Shown: positions 24,836-33,170 of the stretch, piece by piece
Layout of the letters: every line of letters begins with the position of its first letter
How positions within the stretch are numbered: position 1 is the stretch's first letter
From: Thermosulfidibacter sp.
GTDB lineage: Bacteria; Thermosulfidibacterota; Thermosulfidibacteria; Thermosulfidibacterales; Thermosulfidibacteraceae
DNA length: 33,479 nt
Assembly (NCBI GenBank): GCA_023269715.1
Contig: JAGDVO010000017.1
Span: forward strand, 14,346-47,824
Direction of reading: 5' to 3'
Translations under genes and position numbers: made by a program
The notes under the pieces: model-generated
What the model saw: the letters and a program-made list of their open reading frames with translations, nothing else
What the model was told of the DNA's origin: nothing
Database searches by the model: none

Positions 24836-26065
24836 ATGGATAATGAGAAGGACTATTTTGAGAGAGAAGTTGTACCTGAAGAGTATTTGGAACTTGTAGA
24901 GGCTTACGAGGAGGACGAAATAGGCGTTGGTAATCTTACCGTGTATTTGGGGTATGCACCGGGCGTAGGTAAGACTTATTCTATGCTCTACGATGCCCAT
25001 CTTTTGAAAGAGGAAGGTGTGGATATAGTTGTGGGCTATGCTGAAACACATGGAAGACCTGAGACTGAAGCTTTACTTGAGGGGCTTGAGGTGATTGAAC
25101 CTCTAATCTTTGAATATAAGGGATTGAAACTCAGGGAGGTAAACTATCGGAAAATACTCGAGAGGAGGCCGCAGGTGGTAATTATCGATGAATTGCCTCA
25201 TACTAATCCTCCTGGTTTTCCAGAAGAAAAGAGATATCAGAGTATCAAGAAGATTCTGGAAGCTGGAATAGATGTTTATACTGCTATGAATATTCAACAC
25301 TTAGAAAGCCTGAAGGATATAATCTATGAGATAACGGGTGTTGATGTTAAGGAAACGGTACCTGATCCCTTTGTAAAAAGTGCAAAAGAGATGAAATTGA
25401 TAGATCTTCCCCCTAAGGATCTCCTAAAGAGATTGAAGGAGGGTAAAGTTTACGTGAAAGATATGGCAGAAGAGGCTAGAAATAGATTTTTTAAAGTTGG
25501 AAACCTGATAGCTCTTAGAACTCTTTCTCTTAAGATCCTCGCAGAGCAACTTGATGAAAGGTTGAAGGAATATCTTAGGAGACGGGGGATTACAGCTCCC
25601 TTAGGTTTTAGTGAGAAGTTGTTGGTTGGTGTTTATGCTAGTCCCTTTGCAGCTCAACTTATAAGAGCTACATATAGATTAGCTTCGGAACTGGGTGGTG
25701 TGGAATGGATCGCTCTATATGTGGAGACAGAGGATTCTAAGAATTTTACTGACAAGGAAAAGGCTTGGTTAAGTAGAGCTTTTGAGGTGGTTAAACGTCT
25801 TGGTGGCAAAATAGAGATTGTAAAAGGTGATGATGTAGCTGATGAGATCATAAACTATGCCCGTGCTCATGGTATCACTAAGATAATTTTAGGTAAGCCA
25901 AGAAAGGAAGGTGCTCTGGCAAAAGGAATACACAAAAAACTTATTTTGCAAACAGAAGGTATAGATGTTTATCTAATAGCTCCTAGGGGTAAGTTGGAGG
26001 AGTTGCAGGTGAAGGGGAAAGGTGGGATTTTAAAAATTTTGAGCAAGATATTTGGAAACTCATAG
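24836..26065 (+). CDS. kdpD: KdpD sensor half (KdpD and Usp domains only)
   Basis: The protein is 409 residues from the ATG at 24836; TTG (24821) and ATG (24827) are possible earlier starts but have poorer spacing to GGGGATGGGAAG. The KdpD domain has Walker A GYAPGVGKTYSML (APGVGKT at 41-47), VIIDELPHTNPPG, and AGIDVYTAMNIQHLESLKD. From about 250 a universal-stress-like domain follows (KLLVGVYASPFAAQLIRATY to KIILGKPRKEGAL). Full KdpD is about 890 residues and adds four membrane helices, GAF and histidine kinase domains; none are here and the gene ends cleanly. Short KdpD proteins are known in cyanobacteria and some other bacteria. It lies directly upstream of kdpA and may tune the pump by protein contact or small-nucleotide binding rather than by phosphorelay. 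Confidence 0.9.
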   Translation: MDNEKDYFEREVVPEEYLELVEAYEEDEIGVGNLTVYLGYAPGVGKTYSMLYDAHLLKEEGVDIVVGYAETHGRPETEALLEGLEVIEPLIFEYKGLKLREVNYRKILERRPQVVIIDELPHTNPPGFPEEKRYQSIKKILEAGIDVYTAMNIQHLESLKDIIYEITGVDVKETVPDPFVKSAKEMKLIDLPPKDLLKRLKEGKVYVKDMAEEARNRFFKVGNLIALRTLSLKILAEQLDERLKEYLRRRGITAPLGFSEKLLVGVYASPFAAQLIRATYRLASELGGVEWIALYVETEDSKNFTDKEKAWLSRAFEVVKRLGGKIEIVKGDDVADEIINYARAHGITKIILGKPRKEGALAKGIHKKLILQTEGIDVYLIAPRGKLEELQVKGKGGILKILSKIFGNS

Positions 26066-26155
26066 TTTTGGGGTTTTGACTTTGGTTGCTTTTAGTGTAT
26101 TTCAGATGCTAATATTAGATTAAGATTATTTATTAGAGACAGGAGGTAGGTTTTG

Positions 26156-27862
26156 ATGGAAAGAATGATAAACCATCTGCAGGTAGCGGATATTATATTT
26201 TTGGTATCTTTTATAGTTGTTCTTACAATAACAACTCCTATTTTCGGTACATACATAACTAAAGTTTTTACAGCAAGAACTCTACTGGGGGAGGGTTTGA
26301 TTTATAGATTTTTCGGTATAGATCCGGAAAGGGAGATGGATTGGAGGACCTATACTTTTCATCTGATTTTATTTAATATCGTGGGTTTACTAGTTATGTT
26401 CTTTATCCTTTTACTACAGGGGTTCTTACCTTTGAATCCCCAGGGGTTTAAGGGATTCCCCTGGGATCTGGCTCTAAACACTGCGGTTAGTTTTACCACG
26501 AATACGAACTGGCAGGCTTATAGTGGCGAAAATACAGCCAGTTACCTATCGCAGATGTTAGGGTTAACGGTTCAGAACTTCCTATCTGCGGCAACTGGTA
26601 TAACCGTAGCTATAGCTCTTATCAGGGGTTTGAGTAGGAGCGAAACACCCTACATAGGAAATTTCTGGGTAGATATAACGAGGACTACTCTTTACATTTT
26701 ACTACCTATCTCTTTTATCGGTGCTATCTTTCTGATGAGCCAGGGTGTTGTTCAAAACTTTGATCCCTATCTTAAGATTAGTCTAGTTGATCCAGCTCTT
26801 AATGGCAAAGAGCAGATAATTCCAATGGGACCGGTTGCGAGTCAGGAAGCTATAAAGCTTCTAGGTACAAATGGTGGTGGTTTTTTTGGTGCAAACTCCG
26901 CTCATCCCTTTGAAAATCCCACTCCCCTTTCTAATTTCTTTGAGTGTCTTTTAATGCTGTTGATTCCTACAGCTCTTACCTATACCTTTGGTAAACTCAC
27001 AAATAGGCCAAGATTAGGTTGGCTTATATTTGGTGTTATGATGTTCCTCTTTATCACTGCTTTATTTTCTGAATATTACTTTATGATGAAATCTCATCCA
27101 GGATTTTCCAAAATGGGTATTGTTGGCCCATATGTGGAAGGGCAGGAAACCCGTTTTGGTGTAGCGGGAAGTAGCCTTTTTGTTACCGTAAGTTGTTCTG
27201 GAGAGGTAGGAGCTGTAAATGGCATGTTAGACTCCTATCTCCCTGTTGGTGGTATGATACCGTTTCTTTTAATGGCTTCAGGTGTCACTTTTGGAGGTGT
27301 AGGTGCAGGTCTTTATGGTATGGTTGCCTATATGATAATAGCGGCATTTATAGCAGGTCTTATGGTAGGTAGGGTTCCAGAATTTCTGCGAAAGAAACTT
27401 ACTCCCAGGGATATGTGGGCAAGTGTGGTAGCTACCATCACTTCTACTTTTTTGATACTTATCCTTTCGTCGATTGCTTTTAGATCAAGAATAGGAGTTT
27501 CATCGATTTTAAACCATGGTCCCCATGGGATTACTGAGGTACTCTACGCCTATACTTCGGCGGCTAACAACAACGGAAGTGCTTTTGCTGGTTTGAGTGC
27601 AAATAACCTCTTTTATAACCTTACCACAGCCTTTGCCATGTTTGCGGGTAGGTTTGTTGTAATTATCGCCATACTCTATCTTGCTGGTAGTTTTGCTAAG
27701 AAGAAGATAGTTCCAGCCAGTTCTCATAATCTCTGTGAGGATAGCTTTATCTTCGGTATTTGGCTTATATTTGTAATACTGATGATTAATGTGCTTGGTC
27801 TTTTTCCTGCCCTTTCCATGGGACCTATTCTTGAACATTTGCTAATCTATGCTGCGAGGTAA
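26156..27862 (+). CDS. kdpA: Potassium-transporting ATPase, potassium-binding subunit
   Basis: The 568-residue, about ten-helix membrane subunit selects and carries potassium in the Kdp complex. The four pore-loop signatures are visible: SFTTNTNWQAYSGE, LLGTNGGGFFGANSAHPFE, VSCSGEVGAVNGM and YTSAANNNGSAFAGL. I start at the ATG at 26156, nine bases after AGGAGG; a TTG just before it is less likely. The 90 bases between kdpD and kdpA hold this binding site but no visible kdpF peptide. kdpB follows after five bases. Confidence 0.96.
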   Translation: MERMINHLQVADIIFLVSFIVVLTITTPIFGTYITKVFTARTLLGEGLIYRFFGIDPEREMDWRTYTFHLILFNIVGLLVMFFILLLQGFLPLNPQGFKGFPWDLALNTAVSFTTNTNWQAYSGENTASYLSQMLGLTVQNFLSAATGITVAIALIRGLSRSETPYIGNFWVDITRTTLYILLPISFIGAIFLMSQGVVQNFDPYLKISLVDPALNGKEQIIPMGPVASQEAIKLLGTNGGGFFGANSAHPFENPTPLSNFFECLLMLLIPTALTYTFGKLTNRPRLGWLIFGVMMFLFITALFSEYYFMMKSHPGFSKMGIVGPYVEGQETRFGVAGSSLFVTVSCSGEVGAVNGMLDSYLPVGGMIPFLLMASGVTFGGVGAGLYGMVAYMIIAAFIAGLMVGRVPEFLRKKLTPRDMWASVVATITSTFLILILSSIAFRSRIGVSSILNHGPHGITEVLYAYTSAANNNGSAFAGLSANNLFYNLTTAFAMFAGRFVVIIAILYLAGSFAKKKIVPASSHNLCEDSFIFGIWLIFVILMINVLGLFPALSMGPILEHLLIYAAR

Positions 27863-27867
27863 TTGGA

Positions 27868-29919
27868 ATGGTTGTCTTAGGTATTGATAGAAAACTCTTT
27901 ATGAGTGCCGTTATCGGTGCTTTTAAAAAGCTGAATCCAATTGAGCTCTGGCACAATCCTGTTATGTTTTCTGTGGAAATTGGTGCTTCTATTTTGACGG
28001 TGGAATTTTTTCTAGAGTTATTAGGTGTCAAAAAGGCTATCCTGTGGTTTACTGGCTGGACTACTCTATGGCTTTGGCTTACCGTTATTCTGTCTAACTT
28101 TGCAGAGAGTCTTTCAGAAATTAGGGGAAAGGCAAGAGCTGAATCTCTTAAAACTTACAAGGTTTCTGTTGTAGCCAAAAAGTTGAAGGAACCTTCTTTC
28201 GATAGTCCATTTGAGGAGGTCAGTTCTATCGACCTTAGAAAAGGGGATATTGTGTTGGTTCAAGAGGGAGAGATAATACCTGGGGATGGGGAGATCATAG
28301 AGGGTGCTGCTTTGGTCAATGAGGCTGCAGTTACAGGTGAGTCTGCTCCGGTTCTCAGAGAGGCTGGATCTGATCGTAATGCAGTTATTGGTGGTACCAA
28401 GGTAGTAGCTGGTAATGTTATAATAAAGATAACAGCAAATCCTGGTGAGACTTTTCTTGATAAGATGATTGGTATGATAGAAAAGGCCAAAAGGAGAAAG
28501 ACTCCCAATGAGATAGCTCTAGAAGTTGTTTTAGTGTCTCTTACTGGGTTGTTTCTTATGGTGGTTGTAAATTTCAGGGTGCTCTCACAGTACCTTGTAG
28601 AAGTTACAGGTAAAGGAAAACCTGCTTCGATTACCACCATTGCTGCTTTGTTCGTTTGTCTTGCTCCGACTACAATTGCTGCTCTTTTACCTGCTATAGG
28701 TATAGCTGGCATGGATAGACTTTTCAGGAGAAATGTTGTAGCCCTTTCAGGAAGAGCTATAGAAGCGGCTGGAGACGTAAATGTACTTCTCCTTGATAAA
28801 ACTGGTACGATTACCCTTGGTAATCGTATGGCTTCTGAATTTATTCCTGTTGGTGGGCATACTATGGAAGAATGTTTGTGGGCAGCTATCATGTCTTCTA
28901 TTGCCGATGAAACTCCTGAGGGTAAAAGTATTATGGAATTGGCAAAAAAATCTCTTGGTGTTCGATCAGATGCCATTCCAAAAAAGGTAAAGGTTATTCC
29001 ATTTACCTCTGAAACAAAGATAAGTGGTGTGGAAGTTGAGGGGCAGAGTTATAGAAAGGGAGCTTATAGTGCTGTTAAAGATTATGTTGAGAAACTTGGT
29101 GGTACTGTACCACCTGAGTTGGAACGTGTTGTCAGTAAGATCGCTATGACAGGAGCAACGCCTCTGGTTATAGTAAAGGATAAGGATATCATAGGTGTGG
29201 TTGCCTTAAAGGATATACTGAAGGAAGGTATTAAGGAGAGGCTTTCTAAGTTAAGGAAGATGGGGATAAAATCTATAATGATCACAGGTGACAATCCTCT
29301 TACTGCTGCAGCTATAGCTAAGGAGGCTGGCGTTGATGACTTTATACCAGAGGCTAAACCAGAAGATAAACTCAAATTGGTTAGAGATTTACAGAAACAA
29401 GGTTATATAGTTGCTATGACTGGTGATGGTACTAATGATGCTCCTGCTTTAGCCCAAGCTGATGTGGCTGTGGCTATGAATGCTGGGACTCAAGCTGCGA
29501 GGGAGGCTGCAAATATTATAGATCTTGATTCTGACCCTTCCAAGCTCTTAGAGATTGTGGAAGTTGGAAAGAGCATGCTCATAACTCGAGGGGCGCTTAC
29601 TACATTTTCCATAGCTAACGATATTGCTAAGTATTTTGTTATAGTTCCTGCTGCGGTAAGTCCCATATTTCCACAGCTAGACGTACTTAACATTCTTAGA
29701 TTGGAGGATCCATACCTTGCTATATTGTCAGCAGTAATCTTTAATGCTCTTGTTATTCCAGCTCTCACTCCTCTTGCTTTGAAAGGAGCTTTCTATAAGG
29801 CAGTCTCTCCGAATAAACTCTTTTTGTATAACGTATTCATATACGGTTTAGGAGGAATAATAGCTCCATTTATAGCGATTAAGGCGATATATCACTTAAT
29901 AGAGTTATTTGTGAGGTGA
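27868..29919 (+). CDS. kdpB: Potassium-transporting ATPase, catalytic P-type subunit
   Basis: The 683-residue P-type ATPase hydrolyses ATP to drive potassium through KdpA. The phosphorylated Asp310 lies in LLLDKTGTITLGN; the actuator motif is AAVTGESAP, the hinge MTGDGTNDAPALAQADVAVAMN and the membrane motif LAPTTIAALLPAIG. KGAYSA and the nucleotide domain are in place and nothing is missing. The ATG at 27868 has GAGGT upstream in the end of kdpA. kdpC begins four bases after its stop. Confidence 0.97.
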   Translation: MVVLGIDRKLFMSAVIGAFKKLNPIELWHNPVMFSVEIGASILTVEFFLELLGVKKAILWFTGWTTLWLWLTVILSNFAESLSEIRGKARAESLKTYKVSVVAKKLKEPSFDSPFEEVSSIDLRKGDIVLVQEGEIIPGDGEIIEGAALVNEAAVTGESAPVLREAGSDRNAVIGGTKVVAGNVIIKITANPGETFLDKMIGMIEKAKRRKTPNEIALEVVLVSLTGLFLMVVVNFRVLSQYLVEVTGKGKPASITTIAALFVCLAPTTIAALLPAIGIAGMDRLFRRNVVALSGRAIEAAGDVNVLLLDKTGTITLGNRMASEFIPVGGHTMEECLWAAIMSSIADETPEGKSIMELAKKSLGVRSDAIPKKVKVIPFTSETKISGVEVEGQSYRKGAYSAVKDYVEKLGGTVPPELERVVSKIAMTGATPLVIVKDKDIIGVVALKDILKEGIKERLSKLRKMGIKSIMITGDNPLTAAAIAKEAGVDDFIPEAKPEDKLKLVRDLQKQGYIVAMTGDGTNDAPALAQADVAVAMNAGTQAAREAANIIDLDSDPSKLLEIVEVGKSMLITRGALTTFSIANDIAKYFVIVPAAVSPIFPQLDVLNILRLEDPYLAILSAVIFNALVIPALTPLALKGAFYKAVSPNKLFLYNVFIYGLGGIIAPFIAIKAIYHLIELFVR

Positions 29920-29923
29920 AGCT

Positions 29924-30511
29924 GTGAAGTCTGTGGTTAGGACTATTTCTATCTATGTTTTTCTCTTTGTTATAACGGGACTTCTCTATCCATTTGTAAT
30001 AACCAATATAGGTAGAATTTTCTTTAAGGAAAAAGTTAAGGGTAGTATCATATACAGAGACGGGAGACCAGTAGCATCTAAGCTAATAGCCCAACCTTTT
30101 GTTAGCCCCTATCTTTTCTGGGGAAGGCCTTCAACTAATAATTACAACCCCCTCTCTAGTGGTGGTTCTAACCTTGGACCCACTAATCCTGAGCTTTACA
30201 GAGTTGTTAAAGAAAGAATAAAAAATCTAAGGAGATCTGGTTTTGATGGACCTGTACCTTCTTATCTTGTCTTTGCTTCAGGTAGTGGTCTAGATCCACA
30301 TCTTCCACCTTACGCCGTTTATTCTCAGGTAGAAAGAGTATCTAGATATACGGGTATTCCAAAGGATTTATTATACCGGTTGATTGAAAAACATACAGAG
30401 AAGAGATTTTTAGGGTTTATAGGAGAAGAAAGGGTGAATATCCTGGAGCTGAATCTTGAACTATTAGGGCTTATGGACAAATACAGAAAATCCAGTTCTA
30501 GCGGGATGTAA
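29924..30511 (+). CDS. kdpC: Potassium-transporting ATPase, KdpC subunit
   Basis: The 195-residue subunit has one N-terminal membrane helix (SIYVFLFVITGLLYPFVI) and an outer soluble domain with the family motifs ASKLIAQPFVSPYLFWGRPS, SGGSNLGPTNP, ASGSGLDPHLPPYAVYSQVERV and the C-terminal VNILELNLEL. KdpC stabilises the KdpA-KdpB complex. The GTG start is preceded by GAGGTG overlapping the kdpB stop. No kdpE or sensor kinase follows; downstream sequence is degraded. Confidence 0.96.
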   Translation: MKSVVRTISIYVFLFVITGLLYPFVITNIGRIFFKEKVKGSIIYRDGRPVASKLIAQPFVSPYLFWGRPSTNNYNPLSSGGSNLGPTNPELYRVVKERIKNLRRSGFDGPVPSYLVFASGSGLDPHLPPYAVYSQVERVSRYTGIPKDLLYRLIEKHTEKRFLGFIGEERVNILELNLELLGLMDKYRKSSSSGM

Positions 30512-30639
30512 CTTTTTCGTTTGCATTTTTGACCAAGAATGTAGGTGGTTCGATATCCTGACGGTGGCTTAGATTCATAGTTTAACTCCTTTGCAGTTTG
30601 TTTATTATGTTTTCTTTTAGTCTAGATGTTAAACCAGTA

Positions 30640-30655
30640 GCCACAAAAGTGTGGC
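30640..30655 (+). terminator. Possible weak terminator downstream of kdpC
   Basis: GCCACA (30640-30645) and TGTGGC (30650-30655) form a six-pair stem with an AAAG loop, followed by T-rich sequence (30663-30679). It is about 130 bases past kdpC. The 190 bases from 30512 to 30702 otherwise show no gene I can support. Confidence 0.25.
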
Positions 30656-30683
30656 CACAAATTCTGTTTTGTTCTTTGTATAC

Positions 30684-30705
30684 CATTCAAACTACATTCA
30701 AACTA
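30684..30705. repeat. Tandem duplication of CATTCAAACTA
   Basis: The 11-base unit CATTCAAACTA occurs twice without a gap (30684-30694 and 30695-30705), at the edge of the antiporter remnant. It looks like a replication-slippage duplication in decaying DNA. Confidence 0.7.
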
Positions 30706-31216
30706 CTTGGTTAATGACCATATACCTCTTAGTTTGGTCATCATTTTTAGGAGTAGAAAAGTTACAAGTAAGGGTAGGTTTTTGACCATCAATTGTAGAG
30801 AGGCGCAGACTCTTGATTTGAGGAAGTAAAAAGGTGTAAAGAAGGTAAATAGTGATACCCGTAGGTTAAATAGTAGATCCTTTTTACCATCAAAAGCTTT
30901 TGAAAGAGGCAAGGTAAAACTAAATAGGCTACAGTAGCAGTTAGTACAAATATTATTTTAGCATAATTAAAGTGAGTAGAGGCCAGTCCTAAAGGGTTTG
31001 ATGATTATGAGCTTTGGGATTTAAATCCTAATAAGGTAGAAGTTACATTGCTATCTTTCTTTCACTTCCACTCGTTTGGCTGTAATGTAGGATATTACCG
31101 GCTAGTATCCCTAGTAAAATTTCTATCATAGCAACAGGGATTCCAGTGCGGATAGAGATAGTTCCAGCTAACACCGCAAGACCCAGCTAAGTTGAGGTTA
31201 CTAGTAGTGTGTTCAT
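30703..31216 (-). pseudogene. Cation:proton antiporter (CPA-type) remnant
   Basis: On the minus strand an ATG at 31216 with AAGGGGA seven bases upstream opens MNTLLVTST, then a TAG (31187-31189), then in the same frame LGLAVLAGTISIRTGIPVAM and IEILLGILAGNIL, a typical antiporter N-terminus. Further on come GLASTHFNYAKIIFVLT and ATVAYLVLP, and in another frame LLFNLRVSLFTFFTPFYFLK and LLLKMMTKLRGIWSLTK, which resemble successive middle segments of sodium/proton exchangers of the CPA2 kind. The segments are in the expected order but with stops, frame changes and missing stretches, so the gene is dead. The family identity is by recollection of motifs and has moderate certainty. A structured leader precedes it. 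Confidence 0.65.
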
Positions 31217-31243
31217 TTCAACATCCCCTTTGGACTTATGTGC

Positions 31244-31294
31244 AAAATGAAAAGCTCCTAGCTTTCCCTTAAATTGCAAGGGAAAACTAGGAGC
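31244..31294 (-). terminator. Terminator arm of the leader
   Basis: GCTCCTAG plus TTTCCCTT (complement of 31294-31278) pairs with AAGGGAAA plus CTAGGAGC (complement of 31270-31254): 16 pairs with one A-C mismatch and a seven-base loop. On the minus strand TTTTCATTTT follows. The antiporter ATG is 28 bases beyond. Confidence 0.75.
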
Positions 31295-31340
31295 CATCAG
31301 CCCTTGTTGGGCGGTTAAAGGCGGGTTCCATCGTCTTTGT
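31254..31340 (-). ncRNA. Structured leader, riboswitch candidate, of the antiporter remnant
   Basis: Read on the minus strand, GATGGAACCCGCC leads into AACCGCCC, loop AACAA, GGGC (GCCC/GGGC pairing, plus coordinates 31309-31312 with 31300-31303), then TGATGGCTCCTAG. GGAACC (31324-31329) can pair with GGCTCC (31290-31295), five of six positions, closing the domain. The same GGCTCC is also the left arm of a long terminator-like hairpin, so the two folds exclude each other, as in a transcription-terminating riboswitch. Ion-responsive classes such as the nhaA and DUF1646 motifs precede antiporter genes; whether this is one of them I cannot score here. Confidence 0.55.
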
Positions 31341-31443
31341 ACTGTTGATATTTTATTCCTGTCAAAAAGCCAATATTCTAGTTTCCAGGCTTTTAATGCG
31401 TTTTGTTATGTTATTTTTGAATTTGTCGTGTTTCTGTTTCCTA

Positions 31444-31468
31444 TTATAGTTATAGCTTATAGTTATAG
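31444..31468. repeat. Short direct repeat of TTATAG
   Basis: TTATAG occurs four times as two tandem pairs separated by a single C. The last copies run into the stop codon of the AIR-synthase-like gene at 31463. Between here and the leader (31341-31443) I see only a weak AAAAGCC/GGCTTTT stem (31365-31394) that could end the AIR-synthase-like transcript, and a TTGACA on the minus strand. Confidence 0.7.
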
Positions 31469-32545
31469 TTGATCTGTAGGTTTATCTTTGTTTTTTGCTA
31501 GTGCTCGGTTGAAGGCTGCCCAGAATGGATCAACCTGTGGGTGTTCGAGAGGTTTTTCTTTCCTATCCACGATCAGTGTTAGCCCTTTTTCCGCTGGTAC
31601 TACTTCACCTACAATGCTTGCTTCGATCCCTTTAGCTTTAAGTGCTTCCAATAGTTTATCTACTTTGTGTGGTCTTACAGTGATAATGAGTGTTCCCTCG
31701 CTAATCGATGTATAAGGATTTATTTCAAAAAGTTTACAGATCTTAGCTACGTCATCACGAAGTATAATTCTTTCCTGTTCAATTCTAAGACCGACACGGG
31801 AAGCTTTAGCAATTTCAACGAGTCCACCAAATACTCCACATTCAGTTGCATCATGCATAGATGTTACACCATTATCCCGTACTCCTATACTAGCGGCTGT
31901 CATCGCATCTTCCACAACACTCATAAGCCAAAAAAGTTCCTGTGCTTGAGTAGCGAAATCATCACCGTAAGCCTCAGCGATTTGCTCTGGGAAGCTTACT
32001 GCGAAAAGCCCTGCAGCTTCGATTGCTGCTCCCTTTGTAACAACTACTAGATCACCGACACGTGCCATGTTAGGTGTTACATAACTATCAGCTGGTCCAA
32101 TTGCTATTACAACTGCTCCACCTACCATTGGATAGTTGCATCCTTCGTAACGTGCAGTGTGCCCGGCAATAATTGCAATACCCAGTTCCTCACAAACCCT
32201 ATGTATTTTAGTCCAAAGGATTTCTAGCTCCTCTGCCGTTATTTCTGGTGGTAGGTTGAGATCGATTGCAAGGTAACTCGGTTTCAGACCGCTTGTTGCG
32301 GCATCAGAAGCAAGGATATGTACGGCAAACCAGGCTGCACGTTCCCAGCCATAGTTTGGGACGATGAAAACCGGATCAGCTGTAACCGCCATTACAAGCC
32401 CATTTCCAAGGTCAACTATACCAACGTCTACACCGTGTTGTGGTGGGACTAAAACCTGCGGTAGAGGAGCACCTAAGTTAGGTAGGATTATCCTATCGAA
32501 AACTTCCTTTGAAATCTTGCCAATTGATGGTAGTTCTAAATTCAT
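31463..32545 (-). CDS. AIR synthase-related protein (PurM/HypE superfamily)
   Basis: The 360-residue protein has the two-domain PurM fold: an N-terminal ATP-binding part with VTADPVFIVPNYGWERAAW and ASDAATSGLKPSYLAIDLNL, GHTARYEGCNYPMVGGA, then SMHDATECGVFGGLVEIA and the C-terminal half SISEGTLIITV. Such proteins use ATP to activate a carbonyl or carbamoyl group. It is often annotated HypE, but the C-terminal PRIC-type cysteine of true HypE is absent (it ends KPTDQL), and no other hydrogenase genes are visible. It lacks the Cys/Sec glycine-rich loop of SelD. The specific reaction is therefore unknown. The ATG has AAGGGGG upstream. It is the only intact gene in a degraded region. Confidence 0.8.
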   Translation of the reverse strand: MNLELPSIGKISKEVFDRIILPNLGAPLPQVLVPPQHGVDVGIVDLGNGLVMAVTADPVFIVPNYGWERAAWFAVHILASDAATSGLKPSYLAIDLNLPPEITAEELEILWTKIHRVCEELGIAIIAGHTARYEGCNYPMVGGAVVIAIGPADSYVTPNMARVGDLVVVTKGAAIEAAGLFAVSFPEQIAEAYGDDFATQAQELFWLMSVVEDAMTAASIGVRDNGVTSMHDATECGVFGGLVEIAKASRVGLRIEQERIILRDDVAKICKLFEINPYTSISEGTLIITVRPHKVDKLLEALKAKGIEASIVGEVVPAEKGLTLIVDRKEKPLEHPQVDPFWAAFNRALAKNKDKPTDQL

Positions 32546-32577
32546 CTTATCCCCCTTTTCTTATTTTACTTTTCGGA

Positions 32578-33047
32578 TTTGCAAAAAAGCTGGTTTGTTG
32601 ACTGGAAAAAACAATGCCTCTTGCTGTAATCATAACAGTATTTGCTTCTGTCGGTTCATTTACCGTCCAGTTTGTATCATAAAAAATCGTATGGATAATT
32701 TATTTTCTTGCTGTGTTTTATTTTGCCTACAGACTCTTTAAACCTGTTAAAGGTTCCCAGGGAATGGAAAACTTTAAATTAGCAGCCATATTGGTTGTCC
32801 CCATATCTATACTTTCGGGTTTTCTTGGAGTTGGTCCTGGATTTTTACTTATGCCGACGCTCGTTCTTTTAGGATTTGAACCTAAAAAGCTGCAGGAACA
32901 AATGCCTTTGCTGTGTGCCCTCCTTCTTTTTCCGCATTAATTCCACACTTAACAACTGCTCATTGGAACTTTCCTTTAACTATTGCATTGGTAGTTGCTG
33001 GTGCTGTTATAGCTGAAAACACGCTTACTTTGTTCACTTGTGTGTAA
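32578..33047 (+). pseudogene. TauE/SafE (TSUP) family permease remnant
   Basis: The plus strand encodes pieces of one permease: MPLAVIITVFASVGSFTVQF, a TAA (32680-32682) in frame, KIVWIIYFLAVFYFAYRLF, then ILSGFLGVGPGFLLMPTLVL and LGFEPKK. After the A-run at 32884-32888 the protein continues only in another frame as AAGTNAFAVCPPSFSALIPH and LTTAHWNFPLTIALVVAGA, then loses similarity and stops at 33045. The GxGPGFLLMPxL and GTNAF motifs are typical of the C-terminal TSUP half. These carriers move sulfite, sulfonates or other anions. The N-terminal half is missing or replaced by the upstream region of the divergent gene. It has at least one stop and one frameshift, so it is broken. Confidence 0.75.
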
Positions 33048-33170
33048 CACAGCATATCTTCATAGGTAGGCTCGCAACATTATAGATCGCTTCATAGCTA
33101 GATGATAGCTTACCAGTTTCAATTCCTCATAGAGAGTGTTTGAAAATTCCTTTTGCAAATTACTATTTTA

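Noticed and set aside
24577-24843. Selenocysteine at the in-frame TGA of the methyltransferase, with a GCTT/AAGC stem just after it.
   Set aside because: The stem has only four pairs, a one-base shift restores GELLKE at the TGA, and a second frameshift is needed further on. No selenocysteine machinery gene is in the window; the PurM-like gene is not SelD.
26066-26155. A kdpF peptide or a cyclic di-AMP riboswitch before kdpA.
   Set aside because: The 90-base gap has no small hydrophobic reading frame with a ribosome binding site and is too short for a ydaO-type element.
28260-28976. A 238-codon open frame opposite kdpB.
   Set aside because: It is antisense to a highly conserved P-type ATPase; the low-complexity Ser/Ala/Ile composition is what such shadows look like.
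30703-30912. Small 69-residue membrane protein gene on the minus strand.
   Set aside because: The sequence LLFNLRVSLFTFFTPFYFLK fits the middle of a cation:proton antiporter, and other antiporter pieces lie upstream in order, so it is part of a pseudogene.
31463-32545. selD (selenophosphate synthase).
   Set aside because: The N-terminal Cys/Sec glycine-rich loop of SelD is missing, and the MHDATECGV region is shared by all PurM-type proteins.
32713-32940. Small 75-residue membrane protein gene.
   Set aside because: It is one frame of a TSUP permease; the rest of the family sequence continues in another frame on both sides.
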